Notes: generated by a model not told the origin, from the letters alone. Positions 19,066 to 28,885 are shown, counted from the first letter of the stretch. The stretch is DNA of 64,000 nucleotides from Pseudomonas flavescens (GCF_013408425.1 NZ_JACBYV010000001.1:2790001-2854000); one strand, 5' to 3'. Program-made: numbers and translations.

Positions 19066-20075
19066 AGACCTAAATCCTCCGGTTTGAAGACGGCACGTCG
19101 CTGCCGGTAACGCTGGTCGAACGTAGCCCGATCCAGTTGCTGCATCTCTACAATGCGACCTACGTTGCGCACTGCCTGTACTGCTGAGCTGTCGAACGGC
19201 GAGTCGCCGCTGGAACGGCTGACACTGGCATTGGTGATGGTGCCATCGGGCAACATCTCGATCAGCACTTCCACACTCATGCCATTACGCGCCGACGGCG
19301 GACGCCGCCACTGCTCGCTCACCAGCTTGACGATCAGATCATCGAGGCTACCCGCAACCTGATCGCCCTGTGTCTCGGCCAGCGCTTGCTGTCGCTCGGT
19401 GTCTTCGGACAGCAACTCGGCCAGAGCCGCCGCTTTCTTGTCCTCGACGGCCTTGCGCTCGGCTGCCTGGGCATTGGCCTTTTTCTTGGCATCTTCGGCA
19501 GCTTTCTTCTTCGCTGCATCGGCTGCCGCTTTCTTCTTGGCCTCTTCGGCTGCCTTTTTCTTGGCATCCTCAGCGGCTTTTTTCTTCGCTTCCGCTTCAG
19601 CGGCCTTCTTCTTGTCGGCCTCCAGCGCAGCTTTCGCCTTGGCGACGTCGGCCAGCTTCTTCTGCTCGGCGGCTTTCGCCGCGGAAGCATCGGCCTCAGC
19701 CTTTTTCGCCGCATCGGCCTTTCGAGTTTCCTCGACTTTCTTTTGTTCCGCTGCTTTCGCTGCCTGCTGCTTCTGCTCTTCGGCCTGCGCCTGCTTTTCC
19801 TGCTCGGCTTTCTTCTGCTCGAGCTGTTCGGTCTCGAACTGCGGCGCGGCGGTCTTCTTCGCCTCACCCGCAATCTTCTGATTGGTCTGGGTAGTGGCCT
19901 GGCTCTGCGACTTCAATTGATACAGGGTAGCCTGCACGATCGGTTTCGCTGGCGGCAGATCGGGCGCGAAGGCAAAACTGACGAACAGCATGCCGAACAT
20001 CAGCACATGCAGGCCTACGGCCAGGATCACCGGCCAGAAAAGGCTTTCCGAAGGTGAGCGTTCACGCTGCTGCAT
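19062..20075 (-). CDS. tolA: Tol-Pal system energy transducer TolA
   Basis: 337 aa. One inner-membrane helix (about residues 13-33), a long Ala/Lys/Glu-rich helical domain II (about 75-225, many [12 protein letters not shown] repeats) spanning the periplasm, and a globular domain III (about 245-337) that contacts TolB and colicin or phage proteins. Transmits proton-motive force from TolQR. Stop and start codons overlap with tolB (GTGA) and tolR (ATGA), so translation is coupled. Confidence 0.97.
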   Translation of the reverse strand: MQQRERSPSESLFWPVILAVGLHVLMFGMLFVSFAFAPDLPPAKPIVQATLYQLKSQSQATTQTNQKIAGEAKKTAAPQFETEQLEQKKAEQEKQAQAEEQKQQAAKAAEQKKVEETRKADAAKKAEADASAAKAAEQKKLADVAKAKAALEADKKKAAEAEAKKKAAEDAKKKAAEEAKKKAAADAAKKKAAEDAKKKANAQAAERKAVEDKKAAALAELLSEDTERQQALAETQGDQVAGSLDDLIVKLVSEQWRRPPSARNGMSVEVLIEMLPDGTITNASVSRSSGDSPFDSSAVQAVRNVGRIVEMQQLDRATFDQRYRQRRAVFKPEDLGL

Positions 20076-20527
20076 CAGGGCGCCTCGGTAATCAGACCGA
20101 CGTTACCCACGCCAGCCTGCTGCAAGCCACCCATGGCGGACATCACGGTGCCGTAATCGACCGACTTGTCGCCACGCACGAACACCTGCACCTTCTTACC
20201 CTGGCTACGAGTCTGATTGATGATCGCCGTGACGGCACGGGTCATCTCGTCGAGGGTCAGGGCGCGATCCTGCACGGTATCGGTATCCACCTCAGTGCCC
20301 ATGTTCCAGTAGTAGGACTTGTCGGACTTGATGGAGATGGTCAGCACCTGTGAATCGTTGTCCTGAGGCAACACTTCACTGCTGACCTGCGGCAGGTCGA
20401 CCTTGACCCCCTGGTTGAGCATCGGCGCCGTCACCATGAAGATGACCAGCAGCACCAACATCACATCGATGTAGGGCACTACGTTCATCTCGGCGACGGG
20501 CTTGCGTCTGTTGCGAATTCTGGCCAT
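20075..20527 (-). CDS. tolR: Tol-Pal system protein TolR
   Basis: 150 aa. Single membrane helix (about residues 18-38) with the proton-path Asp in PYIDVMLVLLVIFM, ExbD-like fold, periplasmic C-terminal domain. Forms the stator with TolQ. Start ATG 20527; the stop overlaps the tolA ATG by one base. Confidence 0.97.
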   Translation of the reverse strand: MARIRNRRKPVAEMNVVPYIDVMLVLLVIFMVTAPMLNQGVKVDLPQVSSEVLPQDNDSQVLTISIKSDKSYYWNMGTEVDTDTVQDRALTLDEMTRAVTAIINQTRSQGKKVQVFVRGDKSVDYGTVMSAMGGLQQAGVGNVGLITEAP

Positions 20528-20561
20528 GGCTCTGAAAACCTATCTATTGATCGCCTGAGGC

Positions 20562-21257
20562 TTAGTCTTCACTACTGTGCACTTTGCGGTGCAGGATCGC
20601 CTGGAACTCATCGGCGAAGGTGTAGTAGCGCGAGATCAGCATTTCACCGCGGGCAGCGAAGCGGTTGTAGGCAATAACGGCGGGAATCGCAGCGAACAGG
20701 CCGATCGCCGTGGCGATCAGCGCCTCGGCGATGCCGGGCGCTACGGTCGCCAGGGTGGCCTGCTGCACCTGAGCCAGGCCACGGAAGGAGTTCATGATCC
20801 CCCAGACGGTACCGAACAGACCGATGTACGGGCTGGTGGAGCCGACGGTGGCGAGGAACGGCAGGCTCTGCTCGAGCTTCTCTTCCTCGCGGGAGATGGC
20901 AACGCGCATGGAGCGGGCAACGCCATCCATGACTGCATCCGGGTCCATGCCGGGCTGCTGACGCAGGCGGGAGAATTCCTTGAAACCGGCACGGAAGATC
21001 TGCTCCAGGCCCGAATCCGGATCCGGGTTGCTGCCTGCCTGACGATACAGCTTGGACAGGTCGATACCGGACCAGAAGCGCTCCTCGAAATTGTCCAGTG
21101 CACGCTTGGCGCCACGCAGCAAGTTGCTGCGCTGGAAAATCATGACCCACGAAGTGACCGAGGCGGCCACCAGGATCAACATCACCAACTGCACCACCAG
21201 GCTGGCGTTGCTGATCAGACTCCACATAGACATGTGGTCAACGGCGTTGGCTTCCAC
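20562..21257 (-). CDS. tolQ: Tol-Pal system protein TolQ
   Basis: 231 aa. Three membrane helices of the MotA/TolQ/ExbB family (about residues 18-38, 135-158 and 170-192), with the conserved GTVWGIMNSF and VAPGIAEALIATAIGLFAAIPAVIAY segments. Builds the proton channel with TolR. The start is a GTG at 21257 (VEANAVDHMSMW), matching the annotated start of pseudomonad TolQ; two later Met codons are possible but would shorten the N-terminus. Confidence 0.96.
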   Translation of the reverse strand: MEANAVDHMSMWSLISNASLVVQLVMLILVAASVTSWVMIFQRSNLLRGAKRALDNFEERFWSGIDLSKLYRQAGSNPDPDSGLEQIFRAGFKEFSRLRQQPGMDPDAVMDGVARSMRVAISREEEKLEQSLPFLATVGSTSPYIGLFGTVWGIMNSFRGLAQVQQATLATVAPGIAEALIATAIGLFAAIPAVIAYNRFAARGEMLISRYYTFADEFQAILHRKVHSSED

Positions 21258-21259
21258 GC

Positions 21260-21712
21260 TTACTCTCCTGCAGTAGATGTACCGGTACCGACCTGCTCGG
21301 CGAAGGCTGTTCGCAGAGACGGAGGCATGGCCCGGGGTTTGAAATTGTCGGCGCCCACACAGGCCACCAAAAACTGCCCTTCGCAGAGCAGCGCGTTATC
21401 CGTCACTCGCCTCACCTGCTGACGAAAGCGCAGGCTGGCACGGTTCAATTCGGTTACTTCGGCACTCACCAGCACTTCGTCGTCCAGCCGCGCCGGCGCG
21501 TGATAGCGCGCCTCGCTGGAGTGCACGACGAACAACAGGCCCTCTCCCGCCAGCGTCGACTGGGCAAAACCCAGTTCGCGCAGCCGCTCGGTTCGAGCCC
21601 GCTCCATGAATTTGAGGTAGTTGACGTAATAGACGACACCACCGGCATCGGTGTCTTCGTAGTAAACACGACAGCGATGGGCGAACGGCTGACCAGCGTA
21701 TTGCGCGCGCAT
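21260..21712 (-). CDS. ybgC: Tol-Pal associated acyl-CoA thioesterase YbgC
   Basis: 150 aa. Hot-dog fold of the 4-hydroxybenzoyl-CoA thioesterase family. The active-site Asp is in [18 protein letters not shown] (about residues 17-34). It hydrolyses acyl-CoA or acyl-ACP and probably links phospholipid synthesis to the envelope machine. Two bp upstream of tolQ and first gene of the tol-pal cluster. Confidence 0.95.
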   Translation of the reverse strand: MRAQYAGQPFAHRCRVYYEDTDAGGVVYYVNYLKFMERARTERLRELGFAQSTLAGEGLLFVVHSSEARYHAPARLDDEVLVSAEVTELNRASLRFRQQVRRVTDNALLCEGQFLVACVGADNFKPRAMPPSLRTAFAEQVGTGTSTAGE

Positions 21713-21762
21713 ACTCTAGTGCCAGCCTCGAGTCTTGCCAATCGGCCCGACAAGTATTTTTT

Positions 21763-22818
21763 TCATTGCCCATCTCCATCGCTGAACAGGTCAGGTGTCG
21801 GTCGCTCATCCATGCGTTTCGGCGTATTCAGGCCAAAGTGCAAATAAGCATGTCGCGTGACCACTCGCCCTCTCGGCGTACGCATGATGTAACCCTGCTG
21901 GATCAGATACGGCTCCAGTACATCCTCGATGGTGTGGCGCTCTTCACTGATCGCCGCTGCCAGGCTGTCGACCCCGACCGGCCCACCGTCGAACTTCTCG
22001 ATCATGGTCAGCAGCAGGCGACGGTCCTGATGATCGAAGCCGCGCTCGTCCACATCCAACAGGTTCAAGGCCAGATCGGCGATCTGCCGGGTGATCTCGC
22101 CCTGCCCGCGCACTTCCGCGAAATCCCGCACGCGGCGCAACAGACGGTTGGCGATACGCGGCGTGCCACGAGCCCGGCGGGCGATCTCGAAGGCCCCCTC
22201 GGGCTCGATCGGCAATTCGAGAATGCCCGCCGCGCGCATGATGATGGTCGCCAGGTCCTCGGTGTTATAGAACTCGAGACGCTGCACGATACCGAAGCGG
22301 TCACGTAGCGGGTTGGTCAACATGCCCGCCCGGGTGGTCGCGCCGACCAGCGTGAAAGGCGGCAAATCGAGCTTGATCGAACGAGCGGCAGGCCCTTCGC
22401 CGATCATGATGTCGAGCTGAAAATCCTCCATCGCCGGGTACAGCACTTCTTCGACGATGGGCGACAGACGGTGAATCTCGTCGATGAACAGCACATCGCC
22501 GGGTTCGAGGTTGGTCAGCAGCGCAGCCAGGTCACCCGGGCGTTCGAGCACGGGGCCCGAGGTGCTCTTGATGGAGACGTTCATTTCCTGGGCGATGATG
22601 TTCGCCAGGGTGGTCTTGCCCAGCCCCGGCGGACCGAAGATCAGCGTGTGATCGAGGGACTCCTTGCGGCCGCGGGCCGCCTGGATGAACAGCTCCATCT
22701 GCTCGCGCACCACAGGCTGACCGATGTATTCGGCCAACTTGAGCGGACGAATGGCACGATCGACCTGCTCTTCGCGGTCGCGACCACCTGCCGTGACCAG
22801 CCTGTCTGCTTCGAGCAT
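21763..22818 (-). CDS. ruvB: Holliday junction branch migration ATPase RuvB
   Basis: 351 aa. AAA+ motor that drives branch migration with RuvA. Walker [11 protein letters not shown] (about residue 65), Walker [10 protein letters not shown], sensor motif [16 protein letters not shown] and a C-terminal winged helix are visible. Start ATG 22818 directly abuts the ruvA stop. A 50-bp gap precedes ybgC, so the ruvCAB and tol-pal units may be read through. Confidence 0.98.
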   Translation of the reverse strand: MLEADRLVTAGGRDREEQVDRAIRPLKLAEYIGQPVVREQMELFIQAARGRKESLDHTLIFGPPGLGKTTLANIIAQEMNVSIKSTSGPVLERPGDLAALLTNLEPGDVLFIDEIHRLSPIVEEVLYPAMEDFQLDIMIGEGPAARSIKLDLPPFTLVGATTRAGMLTNPLRDRFGIVQRLEFYNTEDLATIIMRAAGILELPIEPEGAFEIARRARGTPRIANRLLRRVRDFAEVRGQGEITRQIADLALNLLDVDERGFDHQDRRLLLTMIEKFDGGPVGVDSLAAAISEERHTIEDVLEPYLIQQGYIMRTPRGRVVTRHAYLHFGLNTPKRMDERPTPDLFSDGDGQ

Positions 22819-23424
22819 CTACAGCATTCCCTTCAGCGCACGACGAATCATGTCTTCACTACTCAACCCATCTTCTTTGACCGCCGAAACGGCGCGACTG
22901 GCTTCCTGCGGTTTGTAGCCCAGGGAAATAAGCGCACTGACCGCATCATTCTCCGCGCTTGTGACTGCGCTACCCGCACGAGGTTCAACCACCAGGTTGG
23001 CCATGCCGGGCACGGTCTCCCAGGCCTTGAAGCGATCCTTGAGCTCGACCAGCAGGCGCTCTGCGGTTTTCTTGCCGACGCCGGGAATCTTCACCAGCGC
23101 GGCCGTATCCTGAGCCTGCACGCAGCGCACCAACTCATCCACTTCGAGGCCGGACATCAAGGCCAGGGCCAGCTTCGGGCCGACACCATTGAGGCGGATC
23201 AGCTCACGAAACAGCTCGCGCTCACGCTTCTCGAAAAAGCCGTACAGCAGGTGCGCATCTTCGCGCACCACCAGGTGGGTGTGCAGCGTCAGCGGCTCAC
23301 CCACCGAGGGCAAACGGTACAACGTGGTCATGGGGACTTCCAGCTCATAGCCCAGACCATTCACATCCAGAATCAAATGTGGCGGCTGCTTTTCCGCCAG
23401 AGTGCCGCGTAAACGTCCGATCAC
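22819..23424 (-). CDS. ruvA: Holliday junction recognition protein RuvA
   Basis: 201 aa. N-terminal OB fold (MIGRLRGTL...), two helix-hairpin-helix motifs ([18 protein letters not shown] and [19 protein letters not shown], about residues 70-130) and a C-terminal UBA-like domain III that contacts RuvB. The start is a GTG at 23424. It binds four-way junctions as a tetramer. Confidence 0.98.
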   Translation of the reverse strand: MIGRLRGTLAEKQPPHLILDVNGLGYELEVPMTTLYRLPSVGEPLTLHTHLVVREDAHLLYGFFEKRERELFRELIRLNGVGPKLALALMSGLEVDELVRCVQAQDTAALVKIPGVGKKTAERLLVELKDRFKAWETVPGMANLVVEPRAGSAVTSAENDAVSALISLGYKPQEASRAVSAVKEDGLSSEDMIRRALKGML

Positions 23425-23530
23425 CGGCGCATTCCTTTCAATTTAGAAAACGTGGGCCCTGTTGATGTCCCGTGCACCAGCTTGCTTTTGATGCAGCAGC
23501 GCCGACACACGGCACATCTTGACCAGGCAC

Positions 23531-24055
23531 CTATAAACGAAGACGACCGCCGCGCCGCTTGGCGCTGGCCAACCCATGGGGAATGAGACTCTGCCGATGA
23601 TGAGCATGACACAGGGCGATGCCCAAGGCGTCCGAGGCATCGATCTGCGGCTTCTGCACCAGTTTGAGCAGGTGCATGACCATCATCTGCACCTGTTGCT
23701 TGTCGGCGGCGCCCGTTCCTACCACTGCCTGCTTGACCTGGGTCGCGGTGTACTCGCTGATTTCCAGGCCGGCTTCCATGGCGGCGACGATGGCGGCGCC
23801 ACGGGCCTGGCCAAGCTTCAGCGCAGAATCCGCATTGCGCGCCATGAATACCTGCTCGATCCCCATGGTCACCGGCCCGAAGGTGCGAATCACCTCGCTG
23901 ACGCCGCGAAAGACGATCTGCAGGCGCTCGGGCAGCGGTCCGTTGCCCGTTCGAATGCAGCCTGACGCTACGTATTCGCAAGTGCGCCCCGTATCGCGTA
24001 TCACGCCGTAACCGGTAATGCGGGAACCGGGGTCGATTCCCAGAATCAGCGTCAT
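23531..24055 (-). CDS. ruvC: Crossover junction endodeoxyribonuclease RuvC
   Basis: 174 aa. Resolves Holliday junctions with a RNase H-like fold. Acidic catalytic residues lie in ILGIDPGSR (Asp ~7), GIEQVFMA (Glu ~67) and [14 protein letters not shown] (Asp ~140). ATG 24055 chosen; the longer upstream frame has no similarity. 106 bp separate it from ruvA. Upstream, where pmpR adjoins ruvC in P. aeruginosa, 2.2 kb of RNA gene, small ORFs and repeats intervene. Confidence 0.97.
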   Translation of the reverse strand: MTLILGIDPGSRITGYGVIRDTGRTCEYVASGCIRTGNGPLPERLQIVFRGVSEVIRTFGPVTMGIEQVFMARNADSALKLGQARGAAIVAAMEAGLEISEYTATQVKQAVVGTGAADKQQVQMMVMHLLKLVQKPQIDASDALGIALCHAHHRQSLIPHGLASAKRRGGRLRL

Positions 24056-24363
24056 GCCTTTCATCCACCAGTGGCATCGGCTGCCACACTGTCTATTTAT
24101 CCAGGCGCGAGTATAGGGTCGTCGATAGCTTGCCGTCATCCACAGGATCCACAGCCCGTCGGACATAAATGCCTGAAAGCACCGTTTTGCCAGTAAAGGC
24201 CAGGCTCGCTCGCGGGGAGCGATCGCCGATTCGTATGCCGGTGATCGCGCCCGCACCGCGGACCCAAGGCCTCAGCACCCCGCGCGTGCCACTCGCAGCC
24301 GGCTTGCCGTTGACCATTTGCCACGCTACCCTTCCCACGTCGCTGCAAAATCAGCGAACGGGT
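24056..24363. other. Intergenic region upstream of ruvC and of the C4-like RNA
   Basis: 308 bp. No convincing protein gene. It must hold the ruvC promoter (leftward) and probably that of the rightward RNA module: TTGACC at 24310-24315 is a possible -35, but no good -10 at standard spacing was found. Confidence 0.4.
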
Positions 24364-24386
24364 TTGGCGACCCGATCAGATATAGG
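24364..24386 (+). promoter_or_regulatory. First copy of the C4-RNA target boxes
   Basis: Contains TTGGCGA (24364-24370) and GATATAGG (24379-24386). Both are exact reverse complements of unpaired segments of the C4-like RNA at 24498-24504 and 24484-24491. The same two boxes recur before the leader ORF (24532-24569), as in the paired a/b boxes of the P1 immI system. Confidence 0.6.
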
Positions 24387-24449
24387 CGCACAGGCGCCGT
24401 CTACCCCATTGCAGGCGCTTTTTTGTGCCCGCAATGCCGTGTTATGGCG

Positions 24450-24524
24450 GCCGTGCGCGGGAGACCTTCGGGTCTGCCGGGTTCCTATATCCCCGGTTCG
24501 CCAACCCGCGTACGGCTGCCACCC
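24450..24524 (+). ncRNA. C4-type antisense RNA
   Basis: Matches, from memory, the conserved C4 antisense RNA element of P1/P7/P4-like phages (gggagaccttcgggtctgcc core). It folds into a closing stem (24453-24460 with 24506-24513, one G-U), a UUCG tetraloop hairpin (24462-24475) and a second hairpin (24477-24481 with 24492-24496) whose loop TTCCTATATC is antisense to GATATAGG. The linker TCGCCAA (24498-24504) is antisense to TTGGCGA. C4 RNA of P1 blocks translation of a short ORF coupled to ant. Exact ends are estimated. Confidence 0.8.
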
Positions 24525-24531
24525 AAATCGT

Positions 24532-24569
24532 TTGGCGACGGTTCGTGGCAGCTCTTCAGCAGATATAGG
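24532..24569 (+). promoter_or_regulatory. Second copy of target boxes, overlapping the leader ORF ribosome binding site
   Basis: TTGGCGA (24532-24538) and GATATAGG (24562-24569) are complementary to the C4-like RNA. GATATAGG runs into AGGAG, the Shine-Dalgarno of the ATG at 24581, so RNA pairing would hide it. Between the boxes, GTGGCAGC (24545-24552) pairs with GCTGCCAC (24515-24522), giving an alternative hairpin. Confidence 0.6.
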
Positions 24570-24580
24570 AGCACCAGCCC

Positions 24581-24652
24581 ATGACGTCGTATACCCTTGA
24601 TCCGTCCGTACGCAGCCTTTCCAGTGATGAAGAAAGGAGGCTGGCACCATGA
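24581..24652 (+). CDS. 23-codon leader ORF, translationally coupled (icd-like)
   Basis: ATG 24581 is 9 bp after AGGAG and reads MTSYTLDPSVRSLSSDEERR then LAP and TGA. Its stop overlaps the next ATG (ATGA), and the next gene's AAAGGAGG site lies inside it. This architecture, with the ribosome binding site covered by C4 antisense complementarity, matches the icd leader of phage P1, which must be translated for ant to be expressed. The peptide itself has no recognised function. Confidence 0.6.
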   Translation: MTSYTLDPSVRSLSSDEERRLAP

Positions 24653-24924
24653 CTGACCTCATGCCGCTGTCCAGCAATCCAGGCAGCGCACCCGTGCTGC
24701 TGATCGATACCAGCCGCTCCTATATCGACCTGCAGGAAAGCGCGGAGCAACGCCTCAGCGCGGTGCGCGGCCTGTTGCAGAGCCTGGCGCTGATGACCAT
24801 CACACTGGCAGACGCCAATGACCTGCGCTATCTGAGCGAAGCCGCGTACCTGCTTACCGAGGATGCCTACGACCTGGCCAAAGCCGCTCACCATGCCGCG
24901 CTGCGCGAAGCGAGTCAGCGCTAG
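24649..24924 (+). CDS. Small helical protein of unknown function under the C4-like module
   Basis: 91 aa, mostly predicted helical (…ESAEQRLSAVRGLLQSLALMTI… and …YLSEAAYLLTEDAYDLAKAAH…). It loosely resembles small Pseudomonas DUF3077/DUF6124-like proteins, a tentative link. No catalytic motif, signal peptide or membrane segment. Ribosome binding site AAAGGAGG precedes ATG 24649. It is coupled to the 23-codon leader and lies just before the REPIN array. It is not part of a recognisable prophage here. Confidence 0.7.
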   Translation: MTDLMPLSSNPGSAPVLLIDTSRSYIDLQESAEQRLSAVRGLLQSLALMTITLADANDLRYLSEAAYLLTEDAYDLAKAAHHAALREASQR

Positions 24925-24984
24925 GCATCAGGCACCATCGACCCTGCCCACCTCGGGCTGCGCCTTTCACCTGGAACCTTCGCG

Positions 24985-26226
24985 TCGCGGCCGAGATCGA
25001 TTCGCTGGCAAGCCAGCTCCTACAATTCTGAGCCTTTGCGCGGCAGATGGATTGTGCAGACTTCGTCGTAGGAGCCCGCTTGCGGGCGATTGCGGTTACG
25101 ACATTCACGCAGATGTATCGCAGCCGAAATCGATTCGCTGGCAAGCCAGCGCCTACAATTTTTGGCTTTGCGCGGCAGATGGATTGGGTAGACACCTGTC
25201 GTAGGAGCCCGCTTGCGGGCGATCGCGGTTACGACATTCACGCAGGTATGTAGCGGCCGAGATCAATTCGCTGGCAAGCCAGCTCCTACAATTCTGAGCC
25301 TTTGCGCGGCAGATGGATTGGGTAGACACCTGTCGTAGGAGCCCGCTTGCGGGCGATTGCGGTTACGACATTCACGCAGGTGTGTCACGGCCGAGATCGA
25401 TTCGCTGGCAAGCCAGCTCCTACAATTCTGAGCCTTTGCGCGGCAGGTGGATTGTGCAGACTTCGTCGTAGGAGCCCGCTTGCGGGCGATTGCGGTTACG
25501 ACATTCACGCAGGTATGTAGCGGCCGAGATCGATTCGCTGGCAAGCCAGCTCCTACAATTTTGGGCCTTTGCGCGGCAGATGGATTGGGTAGACACCTGT
25601 CGTAGGAGCCCGCTTGCGGGCGATTGCGGTTACGACATTCACGCAAGTATGTAGCGGCCGAGATCGATTCGCTGGCAAGCCAGCTCCTACAATTTTGGGC
25701 CTCTGCGCGGCAGATGGATTGGGTAGACACCTGTCGTAGGAGCCCGCTTGCGGGCGATCGCGGTTACGACATTCACGCAGGTGTGTCACGGCCGAGATCG
25801 ATTCGCTGGCAAGCCAGCTCCTACAATTTTGGGCCTCTGCGCGGCAGATGGATTGGGTAGACACCTGTCGTAGGAGCCCGCTTGCGGGTGATTGCGGTTA
25901 CGACATTCACGCAAGTATGTAGCGGCCGAGATCGATTCGCTGGCAAGCCAGCTCCTACAATTCTGAGCCTTTGCGTGGCAGATAGGTTGGGTAGACACCT
26001 GTCGTAGGAGCCCGCTTGCGGGCGATTGCGGTTACGACATTCACGCAGGTGTGTAGCGGCCGAGATCGATTCGCTGGCAAGCCAGCTCCTACAATTTTGG
26101 GCCTCTGCGCGGCAGATGGATTGGGTAGACACCTGTCGTAGGAGCCCGCTTGCGGGCGATTGCGGTTACGACATTCAAGCAGGTGTGTCGCGGCCGAGAT
26201 CGATTCATTGGCAAGTCGACTCCTGC
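24985..26226. repeat. Tandem REPIN array, nine full units plus one degenerate
   Basis: A 133-134 bp unit repeats with CGCTGGCAAGC at 25003, 25136, 25269, 25403, 25536, 25670, 25804, 25938 and 26072, and a decayed copy at 26206. Each unit has one REP in each orientation (GCTGGCAAGCCAGCTCCTAC and GTAGGAGCCCGCTTGCGGGC), i.e. an inverted REP pair able to form a long hairpin. Copies differ by a few bases. Open frames seen here are artefacts of the repeat. Confidence 0.93.
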
Positions 26227-26240
26227 AGCGTGGTAGGCAG

Positions 26241-26266
26241 CCGGAGGTACCGATGGCTACCTCCGG
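26241..26266 (-). terminator. Probable terminator hairpin after pmpR
   Basis: Perfect 9-bp stem CCGGAGGTA/TACCTCCGG with an 8-nt loop, 19 bp past the pmpR stop. No clear U-run follows, so it may be a weak or Rho-assisted terminator. Confidence 0.45.
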
Positions 26267-26285
26267 TTTCAGCCACAGCCAGGAA

Positions 26286-27035
26286 TCAGCCGAGCTGTTC
26301 CATGATCTCGTCGGAGACTTCGGCGTTGTGGTAGACGTTCTGTACGTCGTCCAGGTCTTCGAGCATATCGATCAGCTTGAATACCTTCTGCGCGGTTTCC
26401 AGATCGGTGATCGGTGCGCTGATCGACGGGATCATGGCGATATCCGCCTCTTCACCCTTGAAGCCGGCAGCGTTCAGCGCTTCGTTCACCGCATGGAACT
26501 CGGTGAAGCTGGTCGAGACCAGCGCAGCGCCGTCATCGCCCATTTCCACGTCATCGGCGCCGGCTTCCAGCGCTGCTTCCATCAGCGCATCTTCATCGAC
26601 GCCGGAAGCGAAACCGATCTGCCCTCTGCGTTCGAACATGTAAGCCACCGAGCCATCGGTGCCCAGGTTGCCGCCACACTTGGTGAACGCATGGCGCACT
26701 TCGGCGGCGGTGCGGTTGCGGTTGTCGGTCATCACTTCGACGATGATCGCCACACCGCTCGGCGCATAACCTTCGTAGCTGAACTCGACGACGTTGTCGG
26801 CTTCGTTGTTACCGGCACCGCGGGCGATGGCACGGTCGATCACGTCGCGGGACATGTTGTTGGTCAGAGCCTTGTCGACGGCCAGGCGCAGGCGCGGATT
26901 GTCCGCCGGGATCGGCCCGCCATGCTTGGCGGCGACGGTCAGCTCACGGATGAGCTTGGTGAAGATCTTGCCGCGCTTGGCGTCCTGGCGTCCCTTGCGG
27001 TGCTTGATGTTGGCCCATTTGGAATGACCGGCCAT
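26286..27035 (-). CDS. pmpR: YebC/PmpR family regulator
   Basis: 249 aa, the usual length. N-terminus [22 protein letters not shown] is diagnostic of the TACO1/YebC family. PmpR was described as a repressor of the pqs quorum-sensing regulator in P. aeruginosa. Relatives also help ribosomes through polyproline stretches, so the molecular role may be translational. Between aspS and, normally, ruvC; here the REPIN array separates it from ruvC. Confidence 0.96.
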   Translation of the reverse strand: MAGHSKWANIKHRKGRQDAKRGKIFTKLIRELTVAAKHGGPIPADNPRLRLAVDKALTNNMSRDVIDRAIARGAGNNEADNVVEFSYEGYAPSGVAIIVEVMTDNRNRTAAEVRHAFTKCGGNLGTDGSVAYMFERRGQIGFASGVDEDALMEAALEAGADDVEMGDDGAALVSTSFTEFHAVNEALNAAGFKGEEADIAMIPSISAPITDLETAQKVFKLIDMLEDLDDVQNVYHNAEVSDEIMEQLG

Positions 27036-27070
27036 ATTCCACTCCAGATTTTTCAGATTTCACAATGAAC

Positions 27071-27092
27071 GAGCCCAGGTTTCCCTGGGCTC
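27071..27092 (-). terminator. Hairpin between aspS and pmpR
   Basis: Perfect 9-bp stem GAGCCCAGG/CCTGGGCTC with a 4-nt loop lies 17 bp after the aspS stop. The sequence after it on the minus strand is not U-rich, so it may attenuate rather than end transcription into pmpR. Confidence 0.5.
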
Positions 27093-27109
27093 GGCATACC
27101 GCTTGGCGC

Positions 27110-28885
27110 TTACTCCGCCTTGGGTTGTTCGCGAAGGCGAATGTGCAGCTCGCGCAGCGATTTGCCGTCCACTACACCCGGCGCCTGGGTCATGACGCAG
27201 GCAGCGCTCTGGGTTTTCGGGAAGGCGATGACTTCGCGAATCGAGCTCGCACCGGTCATCAGCATCACCAGGCGGTCGAGGCCGAAGGCCAGACCACCAT
27301 GGGGCGGTGCACCGTACTTGAGGGCGTCGAGCAGGAAGCCGAACTTCTCCTGCTGCTCGTCTTCGCTGATGCCCAGCACGCGGAACACGGTCTGCTGCAT
27401 GCCCTTGTCATGGATACGGATCGAACCGCCACCCAGTTCGGTACCGTTGAGCACCAGGTCGTAGGCGCGGGACAGGGCCGCGGCCGGGTTGGCCTCGAGC
27501 TCTTCGGCCGAGCATTTCGGCGACGTGAACGGGTGGTGCATGGCGGTCAGGCTGCCGTCGTCGTTCTCTTCGAACATCGGGAAGTCGACGACCCACAGCG
27601 GTGCCCACTCGGCAGTCAGCAGGTTCAGGTCATGGCCGAGCTTGATGCGCAGCGCGCCCAGCGCATCGCAAACCACCTTGGCCTTGTCGGCCCCGAAGAA
27701 CACGATGTCACCGTCGACAGCGCCAACGCGGTCGAGGATCACGTTGAGGTTCGGCTCGGCGATGTTCTTGACGATCGGCGACTGCAGACCTTCGACGCCG
27801 TTGGCGCGCTCGTTGACCTTGATGTAGGCCAGGCCCTTGGCACCGTAGTTGCCGACGAACTTGGTGTAGTCGTCGATCTGCTTGCGCGGCATGCTCGCCC
27901 CGCCCGGTACGCGCAACGCGGCAACGCGGCCTTTCGGATCGTTGGCCGGGCCGGAGAAGACCTTGAAGTCGACATCCTTGAGCTGATCGGCAACGTCGAC
28001 CAGCTCCATCGGAATGCGCAGGTCCGGCTTGTCGGAGCCGAAACGACGCATGGCTTCGGCCAGGGTCATGTGCGGCAGCTCGGCGAACTCGACGCCCAGC
28101 ACTTCCTTGAACAGGTTGCGGATCATGGTCTCGGTGAGATGCATGATGTCGGCTTCGTCGAGGAAGCTGGTTTCGATGTCGATCTGGGTGAATTCCGGCT
28201 GGCGGTCGGCACGCAGGTCTTCATCGCGGAAGCACTTGGCGATCTGGTAGTAGCGGTCGAAGCCGGCAACCATCAGCAACTGCTTGAACAGCTGGGGCGA
28301 CTGCGGCAGGGCGAAGAAGCTGCCGGCGTGGGTGCGGCTCGGCACCAGGTAGTCACGGGCACCTTCCGGGGTAGCGCGGGTGAGGATCGGCGTTTCCACG
28401 TCGAGGAAGCCGTTCTCGTCCAGGTAGCGACGGATGCTGCTGGTGATGCGCGAACGCAACTTGAGCTTCTCGGCCATTTCCGGGCGGCGCAGGTCGATGA
28501 AACGATAGCGCAGGCGGGTTTCTTCACCGACATCGGAGTATTCGTTGAGCGGGAACGGCGGGGTTTCCGCTTCGTTCAGCACCTCCAGCTCGTAGCCGAG
28601 CACTTCGATAGCGCCAGAGGCCATGTTGGCGTTGACCGCTCCGGCCGGACGCAGACGTACCTTGCCGGTGATCTTGACCACGTATTCGCTGCGCACGCGG
28701 TCAGCCTTGGCGAAGGTGTCGGCGCGATCCGGGTCGAACACCACCTGAGCCAGGCCTTCACGGTCACGGATGTCGAGGAAGATCACGCCACCGTGGTCAC
28801 GGCGACGGTGAACCCATCCGCAGAGGGTGATTTCCTGGCCTTCCAGGCTTTCGTTCAACTGGCCGCAATAGTGGCTGCGCATCAT
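27110..28885 (-). CDS. aspS: Aspartyl-tRNA synthetase (bacterial type)
   Basis: 591 aa. Class II synthetase: N-terminal OB anticodon-binding fold ([20 protein letters not shown]), motif 2 around [21 protein letters not shown] insertion domain (about residues 290-420) and motif 3 [14 protein letters not shown]. Charges tRNA-Asp. In P. aeruginosa this enzyme is non-discriminating and also charges tRNA-Asn for GatCAB, because AsnRS is absent (literature knowledge). Start ATG 28885 ([10 protein letters not shown]). It shares a 306-bp divergent region with dps. Confidence 0.98.
   Translation of the reverse strand: MMRSHYCGQLNESLEGQEITLCGWVHRRRDHGGVIFLDIRDREGLAQVVFDPDRADTFAKADRVRSEYVVKITGKVRLRPAGAVNANMASGAIEVLGYELEVLNEAETPPFPLNEYSDVGEETRLRYRFIDLRRPEMAEKLKLRSRITSSIRRYLDENGFLDVETPILTRATPEGARDYLVPSRTHAGSFFALPQSPQLFKQLLMVAGFDRYYQIAKCFRDEDLRADRQPEFTQIDIETSFLDEADIMHLTETMIRNLFKEVLGVEFAELPHMTLAEAMRRFGSDKPDLRIPMELVDVADQLKDVDFKVFSGPANDPKGRVAALRVPGGASMPRKQIDDYTKFVGNYGAKGLAYIKVNERANGVEGLQSPIVKNIAEPNLNVILDRVGAVDGDIVFFGADKAKVVCDALGALRIKLGHDLNLLTAEWAPLWVVDFPMFEENDDGSLTAMHHPFTSPKCSAEELEANPAAALSRAYDLVLNGTELGGGSIRIHDKGMQQTVFRVLGISEDEQQEKFGFLLDALKYGAPPHGGLAFGLDRLVMLMTGASSIREVIAFPKTQSAACVMTQAPGVVDGKSLRELHIRLREQPKAE

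Noticed and set aside
24350..24924. Prophage immunity region
   Set aside because: No integrase, repressor or structural phage gene is near; only the C4-like module itself is phage-like.
25263..26132. Repetitive ORFs within the REPIN array (e.g. proteins with repeated QSICRAEAQNCRSW)
   Set aside because: Produced by translating the tandem repeat; no start signals and frame shifts between 133- and 134-bp units.
24985..26226. Repeat array as a CRISPR
   Set aside because: The units are 133-134 bp with near-identical sequence throughout and contain inverted REPs; there are no short repeats with unique spacers and no cas genes.
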